In this document: positions 1-5,308 of the stretch, one piece after another | How the letters are laid out: each line of letters starts with the position of its first letter | Numbering within the stretch: position 1 is the stretch's first letter | NCBI GenBank assembly: GCA_017304125.1 | Contig: JAFKLV010000148.1 | Location: forward strand, 1-5,609 | Length of the DNA stretch: 5,609 nt | Source: Sphingomonadales bacterium | Lineage (GTDB): Bacteria; Pseudomonadota; Alphaproteobacteria; Sphingomonadales; Sphingomonadaceae | Direction: 5' to 3' | Notes under the pieces: model-generated | Told to the model about the DNA's origin: nothing | Databases searched by the model: none | Seen by the model: only the letters and a program-made list of their open reading frames with translations | Program-made: the position numbers and the translations under genes

Positions 1-192
1 GTCGGCAACATCGAGCGGCACCGCCAGCGCGGCCGCGCCGAGCTCCGCCGCCAGCGCCTCGATCCGGTCGACGCGCCGCGCGCCGAGCACGACCTTCGCG
101 CCCGCCGCGACATAGAGCCGCGCGAAATGCGCGCCAAAGCCCGAAGACGCCCCGGTGATCAGCGCGACCCTTCCGTCCAGCGTGAAGCTCAC
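1..192 (-). CDS. SDR family NAD(P)-dependent oxidoreductase, N-terminal part (3' end beyond window)
   Basis: The first 64 codons of a short-chain dehydrogenase/reductase, which would use NAD(P)(H) for oxidation or reduction of an unknown substrate in the cytoplasm. The reading starts S-F-T-L-D-G-R-V-A-L-I-T-G. It carries the Rossmann cofactor motif TGASSGFG at residues 13-20, followed by helix alphaB, strand beta2 (KVVLGARR) and the start of the LDV segment at about residues 60-62, in the order usual for classical SDRs. The R-R pair after beta2 suggests NADP(H) preference, which is inference. The catalytic Ser-Tyr-Lys residues lie outside the window, so the substrate cannot be guessed. The start is GTG at 192, chosen because a strong Shine-Dalgarno (GGGGAGGA, 205-198) lies five bases upstream and the protein begins at the usual distance from the TGxxxGxG motif. 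An ATG at 208 is out of frame. The gene is divergent from dcd. Confidence 0.9.
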   Translation of the reverse strand, partial: MSFTLDGRVALITGASSGFGAHFARLYVAAGAKVVLGARRVDRIEALAAELGAAALAVPLDVAD

Positions 193-226
193 CCGCGTCC
201 TCCCCCATTGTGCAAAAACCACGACT

Positions 227-245
227 GCGTTGCGCGGCGCAGCGC
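227..245. promoter_or_regulatory. Imperfect palindrome in the SDR/dcd divergent intergenic region
   Basis: A dyad centred on base 236 pairs eight of nine positions per arm. Its perfect core is TGCGCGGCGCA at 231-241. It lies between the divergent starts at 192 and 363, so it could be an operator. G+C-rich DNA yields such dyads by chance, and no regulator or clear promoter hexamers could be assigned. Nothing else recognisable was seen in the 170-bp gap. Confidence 0.2.
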
Positions 246-362
246 GCTACGTCAAGCACGGAGCGGCGCCGCATTATCCGCGAATTTCGGGCCTTCTCCG
301 CTGCCCGCTTGCCAGCGCGGCGGCGGTCGGCGAAAGCGGACCAAAGAGAGGTAACGCCACCT

Positions 363-917
363 ATGTCCATCCTGTCCGACCGCTGGATTCGCGACCGCGC
401 GATCGCCGACCGCATGATCGAGCCGTTCGTCGAGGCGCAGCGCCGCGACGGCTGCATCAGCTACGGCCTGTCCTCTTATGGCTATGACGCGCGCGTCGCC
501 GACGAGTTCAAGATTTTCACCAATGTCGACAATGCGGTGGTCGATCCGAAGGATTTCGCGGCGAACAGCTTCGTCGATCGCAAGACCGATGTGTGCATCA
601 TCCCGCCGAACAGCTTCGCGCTCGCCCGGACAGTGGAATATTTCCGCGTGCCGCGCGACGTGCTGGTGATCTGCCTCGGCAAATCGACCTATGCGCGCTG
701 CGGCATCATCGTGAACGTCACCCCGCTCGAGCCGGGCTGGGAGGGGCATGTCACGCTGGAATTTTCCAACACCACCCCGCTGCCGGCGAAAATCTACGCC
801 AATGAGGGCGCGTGCCAGTTCCTGTTCCTGCAGGGCAACGAGCCGTGCGAGATCAGCTACGCCGACCGCGCCGGCAAATATATGGGGCAGCAAGGGGTGA
901 CGTTGCCGCGGCTGTGA
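363..917 (+). CDS. dcd: dCTP deaminase
   Basis: A 184-residue cytoplasmic enzyme that deaminates dCTP to dUTP and ammonia. The dUTP is then hydrolysed by dUTPase to dUMP, feeding thymidylate synthesis. The family works as a homotrimer. Visible motifs are GKSTYAR at residues 106-112, whose Ser and Arg correspond to the triphosphate/active-site segment of the E. coli enzyme; TLEFSN at 131-136, whose Glu133 matches the catalytic glutamate; and the C-terminal lid KYMGQQGVTLPRL at 172-184, which closes over the nucleotide. The length is slightly below the 193 residues of E. coli Dcd and matches the Pseudomonas/alphaproteobacterial type. The ATG at 363 is chosen because homology begins at MSILSDRWIR. 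A purine-rich GAGAGG lies at 346-351, with a rather long 11-base gap. In-frame codons upstream to 210 have no family similarity. No dUTPase gene is adjacent, so this appears to be a stand-alone monofunctional deaminase. Confidence 0.97.
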   Translation: MSILSDRWIRDRAIADRMIEPFVEAQRRDGCISYGLSSYGYDARVADEFKIFTNVDNAVVDPKDFAANSFVDRKTDVCIIPPNSFALARTVEYFRVPRDVLVICLGKSTYARCGIIVNVTPLEPGWEGHVTLEFSNTTPLPAKIYANEGACQFLFLQGNEPCEISYADRAGKYMGQQGVTLPRL

Positions 918-918
918 G

Positions 919-935
919 GGCGGGCATCCCCCGCC
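919..935 (+). terminator. Possible weak terminator hairpin after dcd
   Basis: GGCGGG (919-924) and CCCGCC (930-935) can form a six-pair all-GC stem with a CATCC loop, beginning one base after the dcd stop codon. No T-tract follows, so it is not a canonical intrinsic terminator. It may only stabilise the 3' end of the message. Confidence 0.25.
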
Positions 936-967
936 GCGAGCTTAGCCACAGCCTGAACCGCGCCATT

Positions 968-995
968 TTGCTGTGTCCACAAGCCATGCTATGGC
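968..995 (+). promoter_or_regulatory. Candidate promoter for the DUF2087-Nudix pair
   Basis: TTGCTG at 968-973 and TATGGC at 990-995 are separated by 16 bases. The second hexamer is preceded by TG one base away, like an extended -10. If used, transcription would begin near 1002 and leave a leader of about 140 bases before the ATG at 1140. The match is partial and rests on E. coli-type consensus, which sphingomonad promoters follow loosely. Confidence 0.25.
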
Positions 996-1139
996 GTTGC
1001 GAAGGGTCGGCAGTCACCCAGGCGTCACCGCCCCGCGAGGGGAGCTAAACCTGCTCGCACGGTCGATGCATGTCATCGTTCTCGCGCCTTGTCGAAAGCC
1101 GGTGGCCATCGACCCCCCGTTCGGGGTGGCGCTCGGAGA

Positions 1140-1757
1140 ATGATCGTGCCGAGAGAATTGATCCCCTTCACGACGAACGACGTTTCGGCTCTTGCCAAAT
1201 CCTTGCGCGCGCAACTGGCAGCCCGGAGCACGTCGCCGACCCATGTCGAAATGCTGAACATGCTGGCGCGCGCCGCCGGGCACCGCAACTTCCAGCATCT
1301 CCGCGCGGGTGCCTCGTCCCGGATCGTGGCTGAATCCGATCCGACGAAGGCCCGTGCCCGAACGGACGAAGCTGCCGTAATTCGTGCTGCCCGCTACTTC
1401 GACGCCGAAGGGCATCTGGCAAGCTGGCCGGCGCGCACGTCACTTCAGAACCTCTGCCTGTGGGCGATCTGGTCGCGGCTCCCGCGCGGCGAGGTGTTCG
1501 ACGAGCCTTCGATCAACGCCTTACTGGGCACGCTTCACCAGTTCGGCGATCACGCGATCATCAGGCGCACAATGTGCGATCTTGGGTTGATGAGGCGAAC
1601 GACCGACGGACGGGAATATCGCCGGGTCGAACAAGCGCCTCCGGCCGAAGCTATCGCCCTCATCGAATATCTTGGGCGGCGAGAGGTCAACCCTCATCCG
1701 AGGCGGGCTGCACACGCCAAAGGGACGATTCCGTCGACACAAACCCCCACAACATGA
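1140..1757 (+). CDS. DUF2087 domain-containing protein
   Basis: A soluble protein of 205 residues with two recognisable parts. Residues about 8-56 form a small helical region, with NDVSALAKSLRAQL and then HVEMLNMLARAAGHRNFQHL. Similar segments occur at the start of alphaproteobacterial DUF2087 proteins. Residues about 84-163 match DUF2087: RYFDAEGHLASWPA, then FDEPSINALLGTLHQFGDHA, then IIRRTMCDLGLMRR and a final DGREYRR. This compact winged-helix-like domain often occurs in proteins annotated as transcriptional regulators, so a DNA-binding role is possible but unproved. The tail after residue 165 is low in complexity and rich in Arg, Pro and Thr. The start is uncertain. ATG 1140 is reported, but GGAG at 1135-1138 is only one base upstream of it, while it sits seven bases upstream of the in-frame GTG at 1146, giving MPRELIPF. 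The gene ends in ATGA shared with the Nudix start, so the two are very likely one operon. Confidence 0.85.
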   Translation: MIVPRELIPFTTNDVSALAKSLRAQLAARSTSPTHVEMLNMLARAAGHRNFQHLRAGASSRIVAESDPTKARARTDEAAVIRAARYFDAEGHLASWPARTSLQNLCLWAIWSRLPRGEVFDEPSINALLGTLHQFGDHAIIRRTMCDLGLMRRTTDGREYRRVEQAPPAEAIALIEYLGRREVNPHPRRAAHAKGTIPSTQTPTT

Positions 1758-2167
1758 ATGAGGCGCGCCCCACCGCCACGATCCGCATCGCCGCCGCATT
1801 GATCGACGACGGCGCGGGGCGGTTGCTGCTCGTCCGGAAAGCCGGGGCGCGATGTTTCATGCTCGCCGGCGGCAAGATCGAGGACGGCGAAACCCCGCTC
1901 CGCGCATTGCTGCGCGAACTCGAAGAGGAAATCGGCCTGTCGCTCCCGGGCGAGGAAGTGCGACACCTCGGCCGCTTCTCCGCCCCCGCCGCCAACGAGC
2001 CCGATCATATCGTCGAAGCCGAGATCTTCCATGTGCGCGTCCGGCACGCACCACAAACGCGAGCGGAGATCGAAGAAGCGGTCTGGGTCGATCACCTCGA
2101 AGCGGCGGCAATGCCGCTGGCCCCGCTCGCCCGCGATCATATTCTGCCGCTGGCGCGCACGCTTTAG
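1754..2167 (+). CDS. Nudix hydrolase
   Basis: A 137-residue protein of the Nudix superfamily, cytoplasmic enzymes that hydrolyse a nucleoside diphosphate linked to another moiety, using Mg2+ or Mn2+. The Nudix box (G-x5-E-x7-R-E-U-x-E-E-x-G-U) is complete at residues 40-62: Gly40, Glu46, Arg54-Glu55, the metal-binding pair Glu58-Glu59, Gly61 and Leu62. The strand before it (RLLLVRKAGARCFMLAGG) and the later strand AVWVDHLEA fit the fold. The arrangement resembles small MutT-like, NUDIX 55-type members often listed as pyrophosphohydrolases; the substrate cannot be read from the sequence. The ATG at 1754 overlaps the TGA of the DUF2087 gene as ATGA. No Shine-Dalgarno precedes it, which points to translational coupling. 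At the other end its TAG stop (2165-2167) overlaps the TAA stop (2164-2166) of the converging exporter gene, so there is no spacer or separate terminator. Confidence 0.95.
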   Translation: MNEARPTATIRIAAALIDDGAGRLLLVRKAGARCFMLAGGKIEDGETPLRALLRELEEEIGLSLPGEEVRHLGRFSAPAANEPDHIVEAEIFHVRVRHAPQTRAEIEEAVWVDHLEAAAMPLAPLARDHILPLARTL

Positions 2168-3591
2168 GCGGCCGCTTCACCCGGCGCCGGGTTCACGCCG
2201 ACGCGGGTTAACCGATACGCCGCCCAGGTCCCAATCAGCGCCAATGGAATCACGCTGACAAAGACCCACACCGAGGTCGCCCGCGCGCTCTCCGCGGTCA
2301 TGCCGTGCGAGAAACCCGCGAGATTTGCCGCGGCGCCGGCGATCGCCGCCCCCACGGCAGAGCCGGTCTGACGGAGGGTGGTGATTGCGGCGGAGCCAAT
2401 GGCCCGATCCTCCTCGCTCAACGCCCCCAGCACACGCCGGCTGATGAAGCTCCAGGAAAAGCCGAACGCCGCGCCCATCAGCGCGCCGCCCAGCAATACC
2501 CAGCCAAGCCCCCCGTCGGCCAGCGTTAGCGGCAAGATGCCCAGGCTCGCGATCAGCATCAGTGCCCCCCAGCGTATCCACCAGGCGTCCCACCTGCCGC
2601 TTACATGCGCCACGGCCAACGCGCTCAACGTCCAGGCAATCGACTCGACCCCGATCACATAACCGGCCCGGAGCGGACTGAACCCCCGCAGGATCTGCAG
2701 GATAGGCGGGGCATAGATCGCAAACCCCATCGAGGCCGCCGTCAGCCAGAACATCGCCGCATAGCCGGCGCCGACCGTGGTCGCGACATCACCGGCTCTA
2801 TGTGGCAACAGTCGCACCTTCACGCGAGCATCCAGCCACAGCACGCCCGCAAGGACCGCGAGGCCGGCAAAAACGAGGCCAAACGACAGCAGCGCGGTCG
2901 GCACCAGATTGGCGACCGCAATGATGGTCACGCCAAGGCCTAGAATGAACAGCTGCATCCACGGGATGCCCGGCGCGGCCTCCGAACTCGAACCGGAGCC
3001 CTTGAGCAGAAAGGGTGCGGCCACGCTGAACCCAAGCGCTTGCGCCGCAAACAGCCAGAAGACACCGCGCCAGTCGCCGGCCTCCAGCGCCAGGCCGCCC
3101 ACCGCCGGCCCGAGCAAGGTTGCGACGCCCCAGACGCCCGAGACGCTCGCGAACACTCGCGCGAGATGCCGTTCCGGGAAAAGCAGCGCGATCGCCACCA
3201 TCGCAAAGCCCGAGATCCAGCCGGAGCCCAGCCCCTGCACGATGCGCCCCGCCATGAACAGGCCGACATTGGGCGCCGCGGCGCTCATGATGCAGCCGCC
3301 CGTCATCACCAGACCGGCCAGCATCGTCGCGGTGCGCAGGCCGAACATCTCGGAGAGCCGCCCGGCGCTCGCCCCCGCAAGGATCGCCCCCACGAAAAAC
3401 CCGCCCGTGGCCCAGCTGAAATAGGCGAACCCGCCAAGATCGGCCCCGACGCTGGGCATGATCGTCGAGGTAACCAGACTATCAACGGCGCTGAGCCAGA
3501 CGCCCATGCAGACCAATGCGAATCGAGCGAGCCGGCCTTCTGCCAGCAGATTCGCCCAGCCATTCTCTGTCTGCCCAATCTTGAATGTCAT
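2164..3591 (-). CDS. MFS transporter, DHA2-like 14-helix drug:H+ antiporter type
   Basis: A 475-residue inner-membrane protein of the major facilitator superfamily, with about 14 hydrophobic segments (roughly 22-42, 57-76, 88-106, 108-129, 146-166, 176-196, 212-230, 233-253, 275-293, 309-330, 340-357, 364-384, 403-425 and 440-460). Family signatures are present: VDSLVTSTIMP at 36-46 like DHA2 motif D1; GRLSEMFGLRT at 77-87 (motif A); GRIVQGLGSG at 115-124 (motif B); and LLGPAVGG at 159-166 (antiporter motif C). Motif C marks proton-coupled exporters, so efflux of small toxic compounds is the likely role; the substrate is unknown. The ATG at 3591 has AAGGGG at 3602-3597, five bases upstream. 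The gene diverges from soxR, and the shared gap holds a SoxR-box-like operator within a promoter facing this gene. Redox-responsive induction is therefore inferred. Its 3' end overlaps the Nudix gene by four bases, tail to tail. Confidence 0.95.
   Translation of the reverse strand: MTFKIGQTENGWANLLAEGRLARFALVCMGVWLSAVDSLVTSTIMPSVGADLGGFAYFSWATGGFFVGAILAGASAGRLSEMFGLRTATMLAGLVMTGGCIMSAAAPNVGLFMAGRIVQGLGSGWISGFAMVAIALLFPERHLARVFASVSGVWGVATLLGPAVGGLALEAGDWRGVFWLFAAQALGFSVAAPFLLKGSGSSSEAAPGIPWMQLFILGLGVTIIAVANLVPTALLSFGLVFAGLAVLAGVLWLDARVKVRLLPHRAGDVATTVGAGYAAMFWLTAASMGFAIYAPPILQILRGFSPLRAGYVIGVESIAWTLSALAVAHVSGRWDAWWIRWGALMLIASLGILPLTLADGGLGWVLLGGALMGAAFGFSWSFISRRVLGALSEEDRAIGSAAITTLRQTGSAVGAAIAGAAANLAGFSHGMTAESARATSVWVFVSVIPLALIGTWAAYRLTRVGVNPAPGEAAA
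2179..2192. repeat. 14-bp perfect palindrome at the convergent gene junction
   Basis: ACCCGGCGCCGGGT is a perfect inverted repeat. It lies inside the last codons of the exporter gene and 11 bases past the Nudix stop. As RNA it can form a five-pair stem with a GCGC loop on either strand. No T-tract follows on the plus strand, so any terminator role for the Nudix transcript would be weak. Confidence 0.4.
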
Positions 3592-3632
3592 TTTCGCCCC
3601 TTGATGGCGGCCGGTCGATCGGCTCTTGCGCG

Positions 3633-3663
3633 TCGGTACGACCTCTACCTAAGTTGAGGTCAA
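3633..3663 (-). promoter_or_regulatory. Predicted SoxR-type promoter of the MFS exporter (-35/-10 with 19-bp spacer)
   Basis: Read on the minus strand, TTGACC (3663-3658) and TACCGA (3638-3633) are separated by 19 bases. That long spacer is the hallmark of promoters activated by MerR-family proteins, which twist the DNA to bring the hexamers into register. The layout parallels the E. coli soxS promoter as I recall it (TTTACC, 19 bases, TATACT). The -10 matches the consensus poorly. Transcription would start near 3627-3625, giving a leader of about 35 bases to the ATG at 3591. A soxR promoter on the plus strand must overlap this region, but I cannot place its hexamers with confidence. Confidence 0.7.
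3640..3661. promoter_or_regulatory. soxR box: SoxR box (operator) between exporter and soxR
   Basis: The 18-bp core CCTCTACCTAAGTTGAGG at 3642-3659 matches the recalled SoxR consensus CCTCAAGTTAACTTGAGG at 14 of 18 positions. The conserved CCTC and GAGG ends and the TTGAGG half are intact. The dyad extends to 22 bp (GACCTC to GAGGTC) with 9 of 11 base pairs complementary. It lies between the two divergent start codons, 49 bases from the exporter ATG and 23 from the soxR ATG. It sits exactly where a MerR-type activator should bind. Control of both genes from the one site is likely but inferred. Confidence 0.82.
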
Positions 3664-3683
3664 GCTTTTTAGGGGCAGGTCAG

Positions 3684-4169
3684 ATGGCGAACCCGATGTT
3701 ATCGATTGGCGATCTCGCGCGCCGGACCGGGCTGACGGTTTCCGCCATCCGGTTCTACGAGGCACGCGGCCTGATCCAGCCGGAACGGACGTCCGGTAAT
3801 CAGCGGCGGTTCCGCCGTTCCGACATCCGGCGGCTCTCGTTCATCCTGATCGTCCAGAAACTGGGTTTCAGCCTGACCGAGATCGAGGCCGCGCTCGCGT
3901 GTCTGCCGCAGGATCGCGCGCCAAGCCGCGCGGAATGGGCGGTCCTGGCGGAAGCGATTCAGCAGGCGCTGAGCGAGCGCGCGGCGGTTCTGCAGCGGAC
4001 ACAGGCGTTGCTGGATGCGTGCATCGGCTGCGGCTGCCTGTCGCTCGACGCCTGTGGACTGTACAATCCTCAGGATCGCGCCGGCGATGCCGGGCCTGGT
4101 CCACAATATGTCCTGGGCGGCGGCTCTCCCGCGCTCGCTCCCTCGGCCAGCGACCTCGGCAACGAATAG
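3684..4169 (+). CDS. soxR: Redox-sensitive MerR-family transcriptional activator SoxR
   Basis: A 161-residue cytoplasmic regulator. Residues 6-34 are a MerR winged helix-turn-helix (LSIGDLARRTGLTVSAIRFYEARGL), followed by the wing motif SGNQRRFRRSD at 37-47 and a dimerisation helix at about 85-112. The decisive feature is CIGCGCLSLDAC at 113-124. Its four cysteines (113, 116, 118, 124) hold a [2Fe-2S] cluster in E. coli SoxR with identical spacing, followed by the family's LYNPQD segment. SoxR is bound to DNA in both states and activates only when the cluster is oxidised by redox-cycling compounds, superoxide or nitric oxide. The ATG at 3684 is preceded by AGGGG (3671-3675). An in-frame ATG at 3696 is less favoured. 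No soxS gene is present; outside enteric bacteria SoxR commonly acts directly on nearby exporter or redox genes, which fits the divergent MFS gene. The C-terminal tail after residue 137 is poorly conserved. Confidence 0.96.
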   Translation: MANPMLSIGDLARRTGLTVSAIRFYEARGLIQPERTSGNQRRFRRSDIRRLSFILIVQKLGFSLTEIEAALACLPQDRAPSRAEWAVLAEAIQQALSERAAVLQRTQALLDACIGCGCLSLDACGLYNPQDRAGDAGPGPQYVLGGGSPALAPSASDLGNE

Positions 4170-4252
4170 TCTGCCCACCAACGCCTCGCCGTCGACGCCT
4201 TAGCCTATCTCACCATCACGCGAACCGGCCGCTTCCCGACACCGTAGCGCCC

Positions 4253-4286
4253 AAAAGAAAAAGGGCGGCCCCGAGAGGCCGCCCTT
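4253..4286 (-). terminator. Rho-independent terminator of the exbB-exbD-exbD operon
   Basis: On the minus strand AAGGGCGGCC (4286-4277) pairs perfectly with GGCCGCCCTT (4270-4261) around a six-base loop. It is followed at once by the T-rich tract TTTCTTTT (4260-4253). The hairpin starts 34 bases after the stop codon of the last exbD gene. On the plus strand no T-run follows the hairpin, so it does not look like a good terminator for soxR. Confidence 0.9.
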
Positions 4287-4319
4287 CAACCATCGTCGCG
4301 ATCAGCGCGGCCGGAGCCG

Positions 4320-4748
4320 TCAGAAATCGCGATAATATTGCTCGTTGCCGATGAAGCCGAGCTTGGTCACGCGCGAACGCTTGATCACCGCCAGCGTCCG
4401 GTCAACCGTGTCGTAACGGGCCTGCCGGTCGGGCTGGAAGTGCAGCTCCGGCTCCGGGTTCATGCCCGCCGCAACGTCGAGATACTGACGCAGCGTCACC
4501 ATATCGACCGGGGTTCCGTTCCAGGTCACCGTGCCGTTGATGTCGATCGCGACGACATTCTTGTCCGGCAGGACCGGGGGCGGCGGCTGATTCTGCTGAT
4601 TCTGCGGCAGATCGACCTTAACCGCGTGGGTCTGGATCGGGATCGTAATAATGAACATGATGAGGAGAACGAGCATGACGTCGATCAACGGCGTCGTGTT
4701 CATTTCCATCATCGGCTCGCCGTCGTCGCGGCCGCCACTCATTGCCAT
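4320..4748 (-). CDS. exbD: ExbD/TolR-family biopolymer transport protein (distal copy)
   Basis: A 142-residue bitopic inner-membrane protein: a short cytoplasmic N-terminus (1-18), one transmembrane helix (about 22-42) and a periplasmic domain. Asp23 within NTTPLIDVMLVLLI corresponds to the essential membrane aspartate (Asp25 in E. coli ExbD) that takes part in proton movement. The periplasmic part starts with VKVDLPQ and a Pro/Gln-rich linker (QNQQNQPPPPVLP, 50-62), then the ExbD fold VVAIDINGTVTWNG, ending in RVTKLGFIGNEQYYRDF. ExbD works with the ExbB pentamer and TonB to pass proton-motive force to TonB-dependent outer-membrane receptors. The ATG at 4748 has AGGAG at 4762-4758. The gene is last in the operon, 26 bases after the other exbD gene, and followed by a strong terminator. 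Assignment to TonB rather than Tol rests on the paired exbD arrangement and is inference; a TolR role is less likely. Confidence 0.93.
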   Translation of the reverse strand: MAMSGGRDDGEPMMEMNTTPLIDVMLVLLIMFIITIPIQTHAVKVDLPQNQQNQPPPPVLPDKNVVAIDINGTVTWNGTPVDMVTLRQYLDVAAGMNPEPELHFQPDRQARYDTVDRTLAVIKRSRVTKLGFIGNEQYYRDF

Positions 4749-4774
4749 GTCGTGTTACTCCTGACCGCTTCCGC

Positions 4775-5257
4775 TCACAGCCGCTCGACGCCTTCGCCCG
4801 GCGGCGGTTCGGAAATGAAGCCGACCTTGGCGAAACCGGCCATCTGCATGTTGAAGATCGCGCCGCCGATGCAATGCCACGGGGTGTTCACGTCACCGCG
4901 GATATGCGCTTCGGGCAGTTCCAGGCCGGGCGCCGTCGGGCCACCCTGCCGAGCGATCTCTTTCTTGAGCTTCTCAACCGCGCGGTTGAGCAGCTCGTCA
5001 TGCGTCACCGGGGTCAGACCCCAATAGACTTTGCACGTCCCATCCGGCGCACCCATGATCGAGAGCGAAACGTTCTCGGGCTTGGTCGTCGTCGGATCGA
5101 AGCGAACATTGGGAAGCTTGAGCTTCACCGTCTGAATCACGACCGGAACCGCGATCAGGAAGATGATAAGGAGCACCAGCATGACGTCCACAAGCGGGGT
5201 CGTGTTGATGTCCGACATCGGAGTTTCGGCGGACTCTCCACCAACGCTCATCGCCAT
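4775..5257 (-). CDS. exbD: ExbD/TolR-family biopolymer transport protein (proximal, longer copy)
   Basis: A 160-residue ExbD paralogue with a short cytoplasmic start, one transmembrane helix (about 23-44) bearing the conserved Asp24 in INTTPLVDVMLVLLI, and a periplasmic domain. It differs from the downstream copy: the periplasmic domain is longer, with a charged helix HDELLNRAVEKLKKEIARQ at about 86-104, the segment PEAHIRGDVNTPWHCIGG, and a Pro/Gly-rich end (SEPPPGEGVERL). It has exactly two cysteines, Cys75 and Cys129, both expected in the periplasm and able in principle to form a disulfide. Such tandem, non-identical ExbD proteins are known from bacteria with many TonB-dependent receptors, for example Xanthomonas, where the second copy is needed for only some substrates. 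The ATG at 5257 has AGGAAA at 5272-5267. It follows the exbB-like gene after 94 bases that include a hairpin. Confidence 0.93.
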   Translation of the reverse strand: MAMSVGGESAETPMSDINTTPLVDVMLVLLIIFLIAVPVVIQTVKLKLPNVRFDPTTTKPENVSLSIMGAPDGTCKVYWGLTPVTHDELLNRAVEKLKKEIARQGGPTAPGLELPEAHIRGDVNTPWHCIGGAIFNMQMAGFAKVGFISEPPPGEGVERL

Positions 5258-5308
5258 ATGTCAGGCTTTCCTACTCATTCTGCCGCCGGGTCGGGCCGAC
5301 GGCCGGTC

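Noticed and set aside
252..893. A long minus-strand open frame (213 codons) opposite dcd
   Set aside because: It is the mirror of a clearly conserved gene in GC-rich DNA. Its translation is Arg/Ala/Asp-rich with no recognisable domain.
986..1048. A 20-codon reading frame (MLWRCEGSAV...) upstream of the DUF2087 gene, considered as a leader peptide
   Set aside because: It has no Shine-Dalgarno, its start overlaps the candidate -10 element, and it has no run of regulatory codons.
2777..3424. A long plus-strand open frame (215 codons) opposite the MFS exporter
   Set aside because: The translation is Pro/Ala/Arg/Ser-rich without fold-like patterns, while the opposite strand encodes an intact 14-helix transporter. 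It is a shadow of the GC-rich codon pattern.
4261..4286. The hairpin as a bidirectional terminator also serving soxR
   Set aside because: On the plus strand the stem is followed by CAACCATC with no T-run, so only the minus-strand direction fits an intrinsic terminator.
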